Source: Candidatus Schekmanbacteria bacterium (GTDB taxonomy: Bacteria; CSSED10-310; JACPHN01). From it: a DNA stretch of 28,234 nucleotides. The notes under the pieces were generated by a model. That model was not told the origin of the DNA, did no database searches, and saw nothing but the letters and a program-made list of their open reading frames with translations. The DNA is taken from assembly GCA_016188575.1 (NCBI GenBank), contig JACPHN010000170.1, positions 1-28,234 on the forward strand, in the 5' to 3' direction. A program made the translations under genes and the position numbers. This document shows positions 11,765 through 19,599 of this stretch, in pieces (positions within the stretch are counted from its first letter, which is position 1; each line of letters begins with the position of its first letter).

Positions 11765-11944
11765 CTAAGTCCACCGCCTGTTCTCCGTCGGCGTGACAGT
11801 GTCCCCCTCCGTCCCTTTCCCCGCAAGCGGGGGGAGGCACAAACGCCAGCCCTTCCTCAGCTTGTCGGGGGAGGCGAGGTGGGGGTCTTCGTGATGCGCT
11901 TTCCGCACAGCTCGCAGTCGCACAGGCGGTAGATTCATGGTCAT
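11765..11944 (-). CDS. Short leader ORF, possibly translationally coupled to the ATPase gene
   Basis: The minus strand has AAGGAG (11950-11955) five bases before an ATG at 11944, which opens 59 codons ending in TAG at 11765-11767. Only one base separates this stop from the ATPase ATG (TAGGATG). The peptide is basic and is encoded largely by repeat-like intergenic sequence, so it is unlikely to be a conserved protein. Its value may be to deliver ribosomes to the ATPase start, which lacks its own strong site. In another frame the same bases read YRLCDCELCGKRI, a Cys-rich run resembling a decayed zinc-ribbon start. Coding status is uncertain. Confidence 0.3.
   Translation of the reverse strand: MTMNLPPVRLRAVRKAHHEDPHLASPDKLRKGWRLCLPPLAGKGTEGDTVTPTENRRWT
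11800..11895. repeat. REP-like palindromic intergenic element
   Basis: Positions 11814-11824 pair with 11827-11837 to form an 11-bp stem around an AA loop (core ccccgcaagcgggg, two G-T wobbles). A second G-rich half (tgtcgggggaggcgaggtggggg) follows at about 11868-11890. The arrangement resembles dispersed intergenic palindromes common in GC-rich proteobacterial genomes. Only this copy lies in the window, so its dispersed nature is inferred. It sits in the probable 5' leader of the ATPase gene. Confidence 0.45.
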
Positions 11945-12103
11945 GGCGTCTCCTTGCGCTGGTGACCAGCTCAGGTTAGCCTCTGACTTGACATTCTTCC
12001 AGAGCATGAACGGCCGAGCTCAGAACGTGGACGCGGCGTCAGCAGGGAGGCCATCATCGACGAAAGGCTGGCGCAGATTCTCATTCGCAACCTCGTCGCG
12101 GCG

Positions 12104-13036
12104 ATGCGGCGCCGCGACTATCAGGACTGCGAAGACCTCCTCGCGAGGTTGAAAGAGGTCAGGCCCACCGCGGTGGAGACCCTGGGCCTCGAGCTGGAGC
12201 TGCGCGTCCTGGCCGGCAGCGAGGCGGAGGCCATCCTGCTTGCCGATCAGGCGGTGCGGCTGTTCCCCGCGTCGCCGCGGGTCCGCCTGTTAGGGGGCAG
12301 GGCCATGTACCGGGCACACCGCTACGAGGAGGCGCTCGATCATTTCCGCGAAAGCGCGCGCCTGAGGCCGCATTGGATGACCGAGCGCTGGATCGGCAAG
12401 ACCTTGACACAGCTTGGCCGCTACGACGAAGCGGAGGCCTGCCTGCGGCGCGTCCGCGACCGCTCCGTAGGAGTGCTCCTGGACCAGGCGTGGCTCTATC
12501 AGCGCGAGGGGCGTTTCGAGCAGGCGCGGGCGGCCGTGCAGGCGTATCTTGAGGTCAGGCCCGATGACCGGCGCGCTCACGACCAACTGGCGGAGCTCGG
12601 AGCGCGGGCGCTGACTCCGGAAGCGCGGTTGGCGGAGCTCGAAGCGATGGAAGAGGCAGGGATGCCGGTGCCCGAGGCGATGTTCCCGCCGTACGCCGAG
12701 GGGTTGCTCGCCGCGGGCCAGAGTCGCAGGCTTCGGGCTGTCCTGGCGGAGCGCCGCGCCGAGCTCAGCCCGCGCACGGTGCTGGCGGTGGCCTGGGCGT
12801 GTTACAAGGCTTCGCAGCTCGATGTGGCGTGTGACCTCTTTTTGTCGGTGTTTGCGGCAAATGCCGGAAACGTGAAGCTGCAGGCGGCGCTGGAGGCGGC
12901 GGCGCGCCGATGCGGCAGGCTCGACGACGTCATGCGCGCTTATGAGGTGGCGGCGCCGGCGGCTCGGCCGCTTTACGGGCGCCTGACCCGGCTTCGGCGA
13001 CAGGCTGGCGCCGCCACCCGGAGACAGCATGACTGA
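12104..13036 (+). CDS. Tetratricopeptide-repeat protein
   Basis: The protein is made of helical TPR units. The clearest are residues ~65-100 (AMYRAHRYEEALDHFRESA) and ~100-135 (LTQLGRYDEAEACLRRV), and a further unit near 145-170 (YQREGRFEQARAAVQAYL). Such proteins act as protein-binding scaffolds; no enzymatic motif is seen and the partner is unknown. The start is uncertain. Good coding sequence in the same frame continues upstream to about 12056 (DERLAQILIRNLVAA) behind a strong AGGGAGG at 12044-12050, but there is no ATG, GTG or TTG there. Either a CTG at 12068 is used or a small indel hides the true start. The stop overlaps the mutY start by 8 bp, so the two are probably co-transcribed and coupled. 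Confidence 0.75.
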   Translation: MRRRDYQDCEDLLARLKEVRPTAVETLGLELELRVLAGSEAEAILLADQAVRLFPASPRVRLLGGRAMYRAHRYEEALDHFRESARLRPHWMTERWIGKTLTQLGRYDEAEACLRRVRDRSVGVLLDQAWLYQREGRFEQARAAVQAYLEVRPDDRRAHDQLAELGARALTPEARLAELEAMEEAGMPVPEAMFPPYAEGLLAAGQSRRLRAVLAERRAELSPRTVLAVAWACYKASQLDVACDLFLSVFAANAGNVKLQAALEAAARRCGRLDDVMRAYEVAAPAARPLYGRLTRLRRQAGAATRRQHD

Positions 13037-14111
13037 CGACACCGCACCCGCCTGGGCCGCAGCTCTCGTGAGCTGGTATCGCTCCAGCCACCGCGATTTA
13101 CCCTGGCGCCGCGACCCCTCGCCCTACGCTGTGTGGGTCAGCGAGATCATGCTGCAGCAGACGCGGGTCGATACTGTGGTCGGGTACTTCGCGCGTTTCA
13201 TGGATCGCTTTCCGACGCTCTCGGCGCTAGCCGAGGCCGATGTCGGTGAAGTCCTGCGGCTCTGGGAAGGTCTGGGCTACTATGCGCGGGGTCGCAATCT
13301 TCACAAGGCAGCGAGGCGTGTCGCCGCGGAGCTGGGCGGGTCGTTGCCCAGCTCGGCGGCGGCGCTCGCCGAGCTCCCGGGGATCGGATCCTACACGGGG
13401 GCCGCCATAGCCTCGCTGGCCTTCGGTGAGCGCATTCCCGTTGTCGACGGCAACGTCTTGCGCGTGTTCACGCGCTTCTGGGGAATCTTTGCGGATGTGC
13501 GGACGCTCCAAGTCAAGGCCGACCTGGCCGCGCGGCTCTCGCCAGTGCTTGCCGGCGTGGATCCCCGAGACTTCAACCAGGCCGTAATGGAGCTCGGGGC
13601 GCTCGTCTGCTCCCCCAAGTCCCCGTCCTGCTTGACCTGTCCGCTCATCGCTTCCTGCCGGGCCTACGCCTGCGGATGGGTAGCGGAGCTCCCGGTGCGG
13701 GGCCGTCGCGCGGCGCGACCTTGCCACGAGGTCGCGGTCGCCGCCGTCGTCCGCAGCGGCCGGGTGCTCCTGTCACGGCGGCCCGACGGGGGAATGCTGG
13801 GTGGCCTCTGGGAGCTTCCCGGTGGGAAATGTCACGGTCGCTCGCCGAGCGTCGCCGTCGTCGACAAGGTGCGCGAGGAGACCGGTCTGGTGGTGACGGT
13901 ACGCTTCAAGCTTTGCCAGCTCGCTCACGCCTACACGCACTTTCGCATCGCGCTGCACGCATTCGTGTGTGAGCCCGAGACCGGCGAGGCGTCGGCGCTG
14001 CGCGGCGACGAGGTGCGCTGGTGCGCTCCGGCGGAGTTGGGGACGGTCGCCGTCGCGCGCACGACAAGACAGGTGCTTGACGCGCTGGTCGCATCCCGCT
14101 GGTTTCGGTAG
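13029..14111 (+). CDS. mutY: A/G-specific adenine DNA glycosylase MutY
   Basis: MutY removes adenine mispaired with 8-oxoguanine in base-excision repair. All hallmarks are present in 360 residues. The catalytic Glu is E39 (SEIMLQQTRV). The helix-hairpin-helix is LPGIGSYTGAAI (116-127). The catalytic Asp is D140 in VVDGNVLRVF. The iron-sulfur cluster loop is Cys194-x6-Cys201-x2-Cys204-x5-Cys210. A C-terminal Nudix-like domain (~235-355) carries LWELPGGK and REETGL; its Nudix box lacks the first Glu, as expected for a MutY domain that reads 8-oxoG rather than hydrolysing nucleotides. The ATG at 13029 follows GGAG and overlaps the TPR gene by 8 bp. Length is normal for the family. It converges on the GAF/SpoIIE-like gene with only 24 bases between stops. 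Confidence 0.97.
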   Translation: MTDDTAPAWAAALVSWYRSSHRDLPWRRDPSPYAVWVSEIMLQQTRVDTVVGYFARFMDRFPTLSALAEADVGEVLRLWEGLGYYARGRNLHKAARRVAAELGGSLPSSAAALAELPGIGSYTGAAIASLAFGERIPVVDGNVLRVFTRFWGIFADVRTLQVKADLAARLSPVLAGVDPRDFNQAVMELGALVCSPKSPSCLTCPLIASCRAYACGWVAELPVRGRRAARPCHEVAVAAVVRSGRVLLSRRPDGGMLGGLWELPGGKCHGRSPSVAVVDKVREETGLVVTVRFKLCQLAHAYTHFRIALHAFVCEPETGEASALRGDEVRWCAPAELGTVAVARTTRQVLDALVASRWFR

Positions 14112-14135
14112 GGGAGGTCTTCGGGGCGCGGCCGC

Positions 14136-15545
14136 CTACACCAAACGGGCGACGATGACCACCGCGTCCTTCGGCGCCTCGCCCGCTCCGTATGCCTCGA
14201 TCCGCTCGATGACGGCCTCCGTGATCACCTGTGCATTCTCGGTGGCGACTCGCTCCATGATGCGCTCGAGACGCTCGATGCCAAAAGGAACGTTGGCATC
14301 GTTGGTGCGCTCGAGCACACTTTGAGTGTACGCGACCAGGACGTCACCGCGAGACAGCGACATCTCGCTCGAAGCATAGCGTGACGTCACGGAAACGCCG
14401 ATCGGGAGATGGAAACTGCCCTGCGCCGAGAGCGGCACCGGCGCCGGCCGGCTCGTGCGCGTCGCGGTGCGGATGAGTAGCGGCAGCGGCGCGGCGGCCG
14501 CGGAATACCGGAGGACCGGCGGCGAAACGCAGATGGACGCGAGCAGCAGGCCGATCGGGAAACGATACAACACGTCGCGATTCAGCGAGACGTTGATGTT
14601 GCGCATGACGGCCTGGATGTCCGGCTCGGTCCGCATGGCGGAGCGCACCATGGTGCGACAGATCGAGGTGATCAAGGCCGCACCGAGCTCCTGTCCGCCC
14701 GCTTCGCCGACCACCAGAGCCAGCTCTTGGTCCCCTGTCGCGCTCTCGACAAGCTCCTGGGTGCGGTGCACGCCAGTATCGGCGAGGCTCGAACGCGCTT
14801 CCAGATCATGGCGGAGCGTCGCCGGCGAGATGACGTCGTAGAACGCCGCGCCACCGCGCCCCGGCAGCATGCGCGCGGCGACCTCCATCCCCTCGACCTC
14901 CGGAAGTGACTTGGGCAACAAGCCCTTGCGGATTCGCCCCACCGTGCGCACCTCTTGCGCGAGCTTTTCGCGGCGTTGGACCGCCTGAAATAGCCGGGCG
15001 TTTTCGATGGCACCCGCCGCGTGGCCGGCCAGCGCGGTCAGTACTTCCAGATCGCCGTCGGTGAACAGTTGCGTAATGTTGCGCGAGTCGACGTAAATGA
15101 TCCCAATGAGCTCGTTACGGCGGATCATCGGCACACACATTACGGCGCGAATGCCCGTAAGGCGGACGCTGTCGGCCATACTGAGCTGCATGTGCGCGCT
15201 GGCGTCCTCGACCACCATGGGTTGTCGCGTTGCCGCGACCTCGCGAATTACCGAGCGACTGCCGTCGAAGCTCGTCTGCCGGATGATCTTTTCACTGATA
15301 TTGCGAGCAATCGCCATCTGCAGGCTGTCGGGGCTCGATCCGAGCATCAGGAAACCGCGCGCTGCGCCGGTAAGCTGGAGGACCTCGTCCATGACCAGCG
15401 CGAGCACCTCGGAGAGCTGCAAGCTCTCGTTCATCGCTCGTGCTACCTCCAGCAACATCACCAGCTTGCGACGGTCGCGCAGCTTGCTTTCCCCGCCGTC
15501 CTCGCCACTGGGATCGGAACTTGTGCTCGACAACTCGTCAGTCAT
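14136..15545 (-). CDS. GAF domain plus degenerate SpoIIE/RsbU-type PP2C domain (probable pseudophosphatase)
   Basis: The 469-residue protein has a GAF domain (~45-185, ending GHAAGAIENARLFQAVQRR), a short coiled linker, and a PP2C-like domain of the SpoIIE/RsbU kind (~200-469). RsbU-type enzymes dephosphorylate anti-sigma-factor antagonists in partner-switching circuits. Here the usual metal-binding acidic positions are changed. GGDFYD is GGAAFYD (231-237), GDVSGHG is GEAGGQE (280-286), YTDGV is YTQSV (406-410) and the final DD-x-T is KDAVV (459-463). The fold landmarks (KGLLP, FGIERL, AALI) remain, so catalysis is probably lost and a binding or sensing role kept. The ATG at 15545 follows GAGGAA six bases upstream. 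The two genes here (this and 15628-16968) are collinear, with 82 bases between them. Confidence 0.85.
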   Translation of the reverse strand: MTDELSSTSSDPSGEDGGESKLRDRRKLVMLLEVARAMNESLQLSEVLALVMDEVLQLTGAARGFLMLGSSPDSLQMAIARNISEKIIRQTSFDGSRSVIREVAATRQPMVVEDASAHMQLSMADSVRLTGIRAVMCVPMIRRNELIGIIYVDSRNITQLFTDGDLEVLTALAGHAAGAIENARLFQAVQRREKLAQEVRTVGRIRKGLLPKSLPEVEGMEVAARMLPGRGGAAFYDVISPATLRHDLEARSSLADTGVHRTQELVESATGDQELALVVGEAGGQELGAALITSICRTMVRSAMRTEPDIQAVMRNINVSLNRDVLYRFPIGLLLASICVSPPVLRYSAAAAPLPLLIRTATRTSRPAPVPLSAQGSFHLPIGVSVTSRYASSEMSLSRGDVLVAYTQSVLERTNDANVPFGIERLERIMERVATENAQVITEAVIERIEAYGAGEAPKDAVVIVARLV

Positions 15546-15627
15546 TTCGCTTCCTCTTGGCTCTCGATATCGACGCCGCGGCCCCGCGCTGGCATGCGCG
15601 AGAGTCTAGTTTGCCGCCGGACCAGGT

Positions 15628-16968
15628 TCAAGCACCGCGAATCTCGCGAAGCCGCGGCGCGCCTTCCGGTTCCGCCTGCGCTACCTCACGGCCGCCCGCT
15701 GCCACGCTTTCGAGCATCGCCACCGTTACCCAGAAATCCAGCCCCCCCTCGGCGTGGAACCATACCGCCGTGAAGCTGTAGAGAGCAAACACGGTCAGGT
15801 TCCCCAGCGCCGCAAGTAGCACCACATCGCGCGCGTCAGGCGGCGACCGCGAGCTGTCCCGCCGCTGCCGATACTGAGCGCGCAGCCGGCCGCACAGGAC
15901 GCCGGCCAGGAGAAAGTAGGGAAAAGCTCCGACGATGCCCCCCTCGAGCAGCACCTGGAGGTACAGGTTGTGGCAGTTGTACAGGACCGACTCGCGCGCT
16001 TCGGGACGCCGGTACAGCGGGTAGAGTCGGCGGAAGTTGTACCACCCGTAGCCGATGCCGATTACCGGATGATCCAGGAACATCGAGACCGAGCTCTGCA
16101 ACAACAGGTCGCGATCGCCAGCGGTTTCTGGCCGGTTGAAGATGTGAGCGACGCTGTGGAAGCGCTCGGGAATCCCGGTCTTGCCGAGGATGAGCGGACT
16201 GACGGCCACCGCCAGCGCCAGCGCGAGGGCGGCACGAACCGTGGCGCGAGCTCCTCGGGCCCACCACAGCAGCACCCCGACGGCGGCGAGCACCGCGAAG
16301 TACGTCGCGCGGGTATACGTGAGCAACACAAAAAAGTAGCAGACTGCTGCTCCTACCCACCAGCCGAGGGCGGCTCTGAAGCCGCGCGCGCACAATCCGA
16401 GAGCGACCAGCGCAAGCGACCAACGAGCGACATAGATCGCGGCGCGATCATAGGATGGGAACACCGAGCTCGCTCGCCGGCCGAGCACCTCGTCGCTGAT
16501 CGCCACGGTTCCCGTGAAAAACCCGACGATGCCAACGACGCTCAAGAGCGCGACGACTACCGCGATGACGCGCAAGAAATGGCGATGATCTTCCGGCCTC
16601 GCCAGCCCGCAAAGCAGCCCGAGCACGAGCAGGTGCTGCAGGAGCTGGCCCTTGAAGAAACGCAAGGATTCCCACGGATCGAGCGCATACATGCTGCCCG
16701 CCAACGCGAACGCGGCAATCGCCATCAGGACGAGTTGCAGGTCCGTGAGGCGGAGGCGCAGCGCGCGCCACTCTCGGCTGGCAAGGGTGCCGGCGCACAG
16801 GACCGCAATAGCCAGACTGATGCTCTTGACCGACGCCGTCCCGTACGGTGGTTCCGTCAACACCGCCAGATACGTGGCGCCGACGCCGGTCAGCCGGATG
16901 CGCTCCACGGAGAGCCCGCCGATCGCCACTCCTGCCCGCCTGCCGAGACTTGCGAGCGAGGTCATCAT
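15628..16968 (-). CDS. O-antigen ligase / Wzy_C-family polytopic membrane protein
   Basis: The 446-residue protein has about ten to twelve hydrophobic segments and a large periplasmic loop near 262-340. Diagnostic motifs are TYTRATY (217-223), SSVSMFLDHPVIGIGYG (292-308) and NCHNLYLQVLLEGG (331-344), with the conserved His at 333. This pattern is shared by WaaL O-antigen ligases, PilO/PglL-type O-oligosaccharyltransferases and Wzy-like polymerases, which transfer lipid-linked glycans on the periplasmic side of the inner membrane. The acceptor cannot be told from sequence, and no polysaccharide genes flank it, so I give no gene symbol. Two adjacent ATGs (16968 and 16965) are possible starts. 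It diverges from the DUF192 lipoprotein across 83 bases. Confidence 0.85.
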   Translation of the reverse strand: MMTSLASLGRRAGVAIGGLSVERIRLTGVGATYLAVLTEPPYGTASVKSISLAIAVLCAGTLASREWRALRLRLTDLQLVLMAIAAFALAGSMYALDPWESLRFFKGQLLQHLLVLGLLCGLARPEDHRHFLRVIAVVVALLSVVGIVGFFTGTVAISDEVLGRRASSVFPSYDRAAIYVARWSLALVALGLCARGFRAALGWWVGAAVCYFFVLLTYTRATYFAVLAAVGVLLWWARGARATVRAALALALAVAVSPLILGKTGIPERFHSVAHIFNRPETAGDRDLLLQSSVSMFLDHPVIGIGYGWYNFRRLYPLYRRPEARESVLYNCHNLYLQVLLEGGIVGAFPYFLLAGVLCGRLRAQYRQRRDSSRSPPDARDVVLLAALGNLTVFALYSFTAVWFHAEGGLDFWVTVAMLESVAAGGREVAQAEPEGAPRLREIRGA

Positions 16969-16973
16969 GGATA

Positions 16974-17003
16974 TTGTCCGCTGCGGGGTCTTGCGCCTAT
17001 ACT
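16974..17003 (+). promoter_or_regulatory. Candidate sigma70 promoter of the DUF192 lipoprotein gene
   Basis: A -35 TTGTCC (16974-16979, 4 of 6 to consensus) and -10 TATACT (16998-17003, 5 of 6) are separated by 18 bases. A start near 17010 would give a leader of about 42 bases. It lies in the short divergent gap upstream of 17052. Confidence 0.45.
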
Positions 17004-17051
17004 CGCTAGTCTCCCCAGCAGATCACGTCTTCGCAACCGGAATCGTAGCCC

Positions 17052-17576
17052 ATGAATGGCACGGGAGCCAGGCCCGCACATCAGCTTTCGCACCGGCGCT
17101 CGCGACGGACGACGGCACTCCGGCGCTGGCGCTGCGCACTTGTGGGCGGCGTGCTGTTTCTCGCAGGGTGCACCGGCAGCGGTGGATCGCAGGCCTGTCC
17201 GGAGCCGGCGATAGTGGCGACTCTGAACGGGGCTCCGCTCTGCCTCGAGATCGCGGCGACCATCGCCGAACGCCAGCGCGGCCTCATGAATCGGGCAGCG
17301 CTCGCTGCGGAGCACGGCATGCTCTTCGTATTCCCTACGGAAACCACTACCGGCTTCTGGATGAAAGACACGCACATTCCACTCGACATCGCCTTTCTCG
17401 ACGCGTCTCGCCGCGTCGCGGAAGTTCTCCACCTGACGCCGTACTCCTTGGAGACGCGAGCCCCGCGCGCCGCGTTCCGTTACGCCCTGGAGCTCAACGA
17501 GGGCTGGTTTGCCAGGCACGGCCTCGGTCCAGGCAGCATCCTGTCTGTCGACTTGCGCCACGTAGCTGCCCGTTAG
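17052..17576 (+). CDS. DUF192 family lipoprotein
   Basis: The protein belongs to the DUF192 (COG1430) family, small exported proteins of unknown biochemical function. After a basic N-terminus comes a hydrophobic segment ending in the lipobox LAGC (Cys40), so it is probably lipid-modified. The core carries the family motifs ERQRGLMNR, GMLFVFP and GFWMKDTHIPLDIAFLD in the usual order, and the length (174 residues, ~135 mature) is typical. The ATG at 17052 is the first start downstream of the candidate promoter. The gene stands alone on the + strand between two minus-strand genes and converges on the TRAP permease gene with 43 bases between stops. Confidence 0.9.
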   Translation: MNGTGARPAHQLSHRRSRRTTALRRWRCALVGGVLFLAGCTGSGGSQACPEPAIVATLNGAPLCLEIAATIAERQRGLMNRAALAAEHGMLFVFPTETTTGFWMKDTHIPLDIAFLDASRRVAEVLHLTPYSLETRAPRAAFRYALELNEGWFARHGLGPGSILSVDLRHVAAR

Positions 17577-17619
17577 CAAAGGCCTCAAGCCTCCGCCAGT
17601 ACGCACCGGCCTCGGCCGG

Positions 17620-18912
17620 CTACGGCAGTGCTGCGGCGTACCCGCCCAGCGCCTGCGGCAAGTACAGGCTTAGCCCCGGCCAGTACGTGATGACCGCCAA
17701 TGCCAGGAGCAGCAACACCAAGAAAGGAATGGACGCGCGATAAAGTGACAGAATACTGCGCCCGAAGCGAAACGACGCGATGAAGAGATTGAGGCCGACT
17801 GGAGGCGTCGAATACCCGATTTCGAGGTTGGTCAGGAAAATGATGCCGAGGTGTATCGGATCGACCCCGAATTCCTTGGCGATCGGAGCGATAAGCGGCA
17901 CGACTACGATGATCGCACTGAAAATGTCCATCAGGCAACCGACGACTAACAGGAAGAGATTAAGCAACAGCAGGAACGCGAGGCGGCTGTCCAGCAGCTC
18001 CTGCATCAGGCCTAGCAGCCGCATCGGAACTTCCGCGTCGATCAAGTAGTTCGTGAAACCGAGCGCCGCGCCCAGGATGACCAGGATGCCGCCGACCAGC
18101 ACCATGGCATCTTCAGCGATGCGCGGCACGTCGCGAAGAATATGCAGATCTCGGTAGATGAAGCACTGGACAACTAGTACCCAGGCCGCCGTTACCGCCG
18201 CGGCCTCGGTGGTCGTCAGTATGCCGCCGTAGATCCCTCCGAGCACGATGATCGGCAGTGGTATCTCCCAGGCCGCGGCCCGCAGCGCCGCAAGAGCATC
18301 GCGCCACCGAAACGGCTGGCGGCGAGAACCCGACCGCTTCCCGACTACCGCGCCGAAAACGGTCAGGAACACCAGCAGCAGCACGCCGGGGAAGACTCCT
18401 GCCAGGAAAAGTTGGTCGATGTCAACCTGCGCGACGAGCCCGTAGAGGATCAGCGGGAGTGAAGGCGGAAAGAGGAGGCCCAGGCTGCCACACGTCGTGA
18501 GCAGTCCAAGGCTGAAGCGCTCCGGATATTCTTCTTGCCGAAGCAGCGGGAAGAGTAGGCCGCCGAGCGCAATGATGGTCACCCCGGAGGCGCCCGTGAA
18601 TGCCGTGAAAAAGGCGCAGCACAAGAGCGCGACCGCAGCGAGCCCTCCGGGCATCCAGCCGAGCCACGCACGGGTGACGCGGAGCAGACGCGGCGGGCTG
18701 CCACCTTCGGCCATGAGATAGCCGGCAAACGTGAACAATGGGATGGCCAGGAGCGTGGGAGCGCTGGCCATGCGATAGATTTCCGCGGCCACGGCCGCCG
18801 ACGGCACGTCGGAGGCGAAGAACCCGAGCAGAGCGGCGGCACCGATGACTACGAACAGGGGCGTGCCCGCGAGCGCCAGAAACACAATCCCAATTGCCAG
18901 CAGTGTCACCAT
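17620..18912 (-). CDS. dctM: TRAP transporter large permease (DctM-like)
   Basis: DctM is the large membrane subunit of tripartite ATP-independent periplasmic transporters, which use an ion gradient to import organic acids delivered by a binding protein. The 430 residues form about twelve membrane segments. Family landmarks include LAIPLFTFAGYLM (~55-67), AFTGASGVTIIALGGLLFP (~106-124), LLFPPSLPLILYG (~145-157), GIYGGILTTTEAAAVTAAWV (~225-244) and LEIGYSTPPVGLNLF (~366-380). The ATG at 18912 is preceded by GAGGAA at 8 bases. Unusually, no small permease (DctQ) or binding protein (DctP) is adjacent, and no such domain is fused to it. The substrate is unknown; the family call is secure. Confidence 0.93.
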   Translation of the reverse strand: MVTLLAIGIVFLALAGTPLFVVIGAAALLGFFASDVPSAAVAAEIYRMASAPTLLAIPLFTFAGYLMAEGGSPPRLLRVTRAWLGWMPGGLAAVALLCCAFFTAFTGASGVTIIALGGLLFPLLRQEEYPERFSLGLLTTCGSLGLLFPPSLPLILYGLVAQVDIDQLFLAGVFPGVLLLVFLTVFGAVVGKRSGSRRQPFRWRDALAALRAAAWEIPLPIIVLGGIYGGILTTTEAAAVTAAWVLVVQCFIYRDLHILRDVPRIAEDAMVLVGGILVILGAALGFTNYLIDAEVPMRLLGLMQELLDSRLAFLLLLNLFLLVVGCLMDIFSAIIVVVPLIAPIAKEFGVDPIHLGIIFLTNLEIGYSTPPVGLNLFIASFRFGRSILSLYRASIPFLVLLLLALAVITYWPGLSLYLPQALGGYAAALP

Positions 18913-19035
18913 GGTTGATATTCCTCAAGTCGCCGCTTCCGTAGCCGAAGGCAAGGCCCCACAGAACACGTTCAGGATAGCGAGACGAGCGCCGCGCCGC
19001 CAGTCCCGCGGGCGACTCCCTGCCCGTCCGCCCCA

Positions 19036-19599
19036 TCACCGCGGCGCTGGGTCACTTCCCCCCAGAGGCAACGCCTTGCCGAGCGCTCCGAACCGCTCCA
19101 CTGGCACCATGATCAGGAGTCCCTCCGCCTCGGCGCAGCGCACCCCATCTTCGCGCCGCATCGCCGCCGTCGCGTGGATTTTCTTGCCGCTGACAGAGGT
19201 GATGATCGCCTCGATCGTCCCGACTTCCCCGAGCGGCACCATGGCGAGAAAACGCAGATTGAGCTCGGCGACGACCGCGGTATGGCCATGGAGCCAGGTC
19301 ACAGCGCCGATCGCGTGATCGAGCACCGCCGCGATGCTCCCGCCATGAGCGAAGCCCGGCGGCCCCTGGGTACGTGGCCCGAAGTAGGCCCGGCCGGCGA
19401 TTCCGAGGCCATCCGGCGAGCAAAAAAAGCGGATCCGAATGCCGTCATCCGGTGAGTCCACAAACGACCCCGCGCTCATGGTCGCGATCTGTGCTGGCGG
19501 CGGCAACCATGCCCGCTCCGGCTGCAGCCGATCCTCGACACTTCTGCCAGCGGCACGAGCCGCATCTGCCGGTACCGCCTCACGCATCTTCGAGCCCAT
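19036..19599 (-). CDS. PaaI/hotdog-fold thioesterase
   Basis: This is a single hotdog domain of the PaaI/4HBT type, which hydrolyses acyl-CoA or aryl-CoA thioesters. The signature is GFAHGGSIAAVLDHAIG (82-98): the HGG turn followed by a helix with an acidic residue (D94). A second strand region has AELNLRFLAMVPLGE (~111-125). The N-terminal ~45 residues are a variable extension. The start is ambiguous: ATG 19599 overlaps the response-regulator gene by 20 bp and ATG 19587 is the alternative; neither has a well-spaced ribosome site. The overlap suggests co-transcription with the two-component genes, and acyl-CoA metabolism is a possible target of that system. The substrate is unknown. Confidence 0.85.
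   Translation of the reverse strand: MGSKMREAVPADAARAAGRSVEDRLQPERAWLPPPAQIATMSAGSFVDSPDDGIRIRFFCSPDGLGIAGRAYFGPRTQGPPGFAHGGSIAAVLDHAIGAVTWLHGHTAVVAELNLRFLAMVPLGEVGTIEAIITSVSGKKIHATAAMRREDGVRCAEAEGLLIMVPVERFGALGKALPLGGSDPAPR

Noticed and set aside
11988-12016. Perfect TTGACA upstream of the TPR gene
   Set aside because: No AT-rich -10 lies 16-18 bases downstream, so I do not call a promoter.
15970-17055. 361-codon + strand frame opposite the O-antigen-ligase-like gene
   Set aside because: It is highly charged and Gln/Arg-rich without motifs, opposite a membrane protein with clear family motifs.
17600-17625. Inverted repeat ccggcctcggccgg between the DUF192 and TRAP genes as a terminator
   Set aside because: The stem is only 6 bp with a 2-base loop and has no U-tract on either strand.
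18913-19035. Sigma54 -24/-12 site upstream of the TRAP permease gene
   Set aside because: I looked for GG-N10-GC with TGGCAC-like context on the minus strand and found only poor GC-rich matches.
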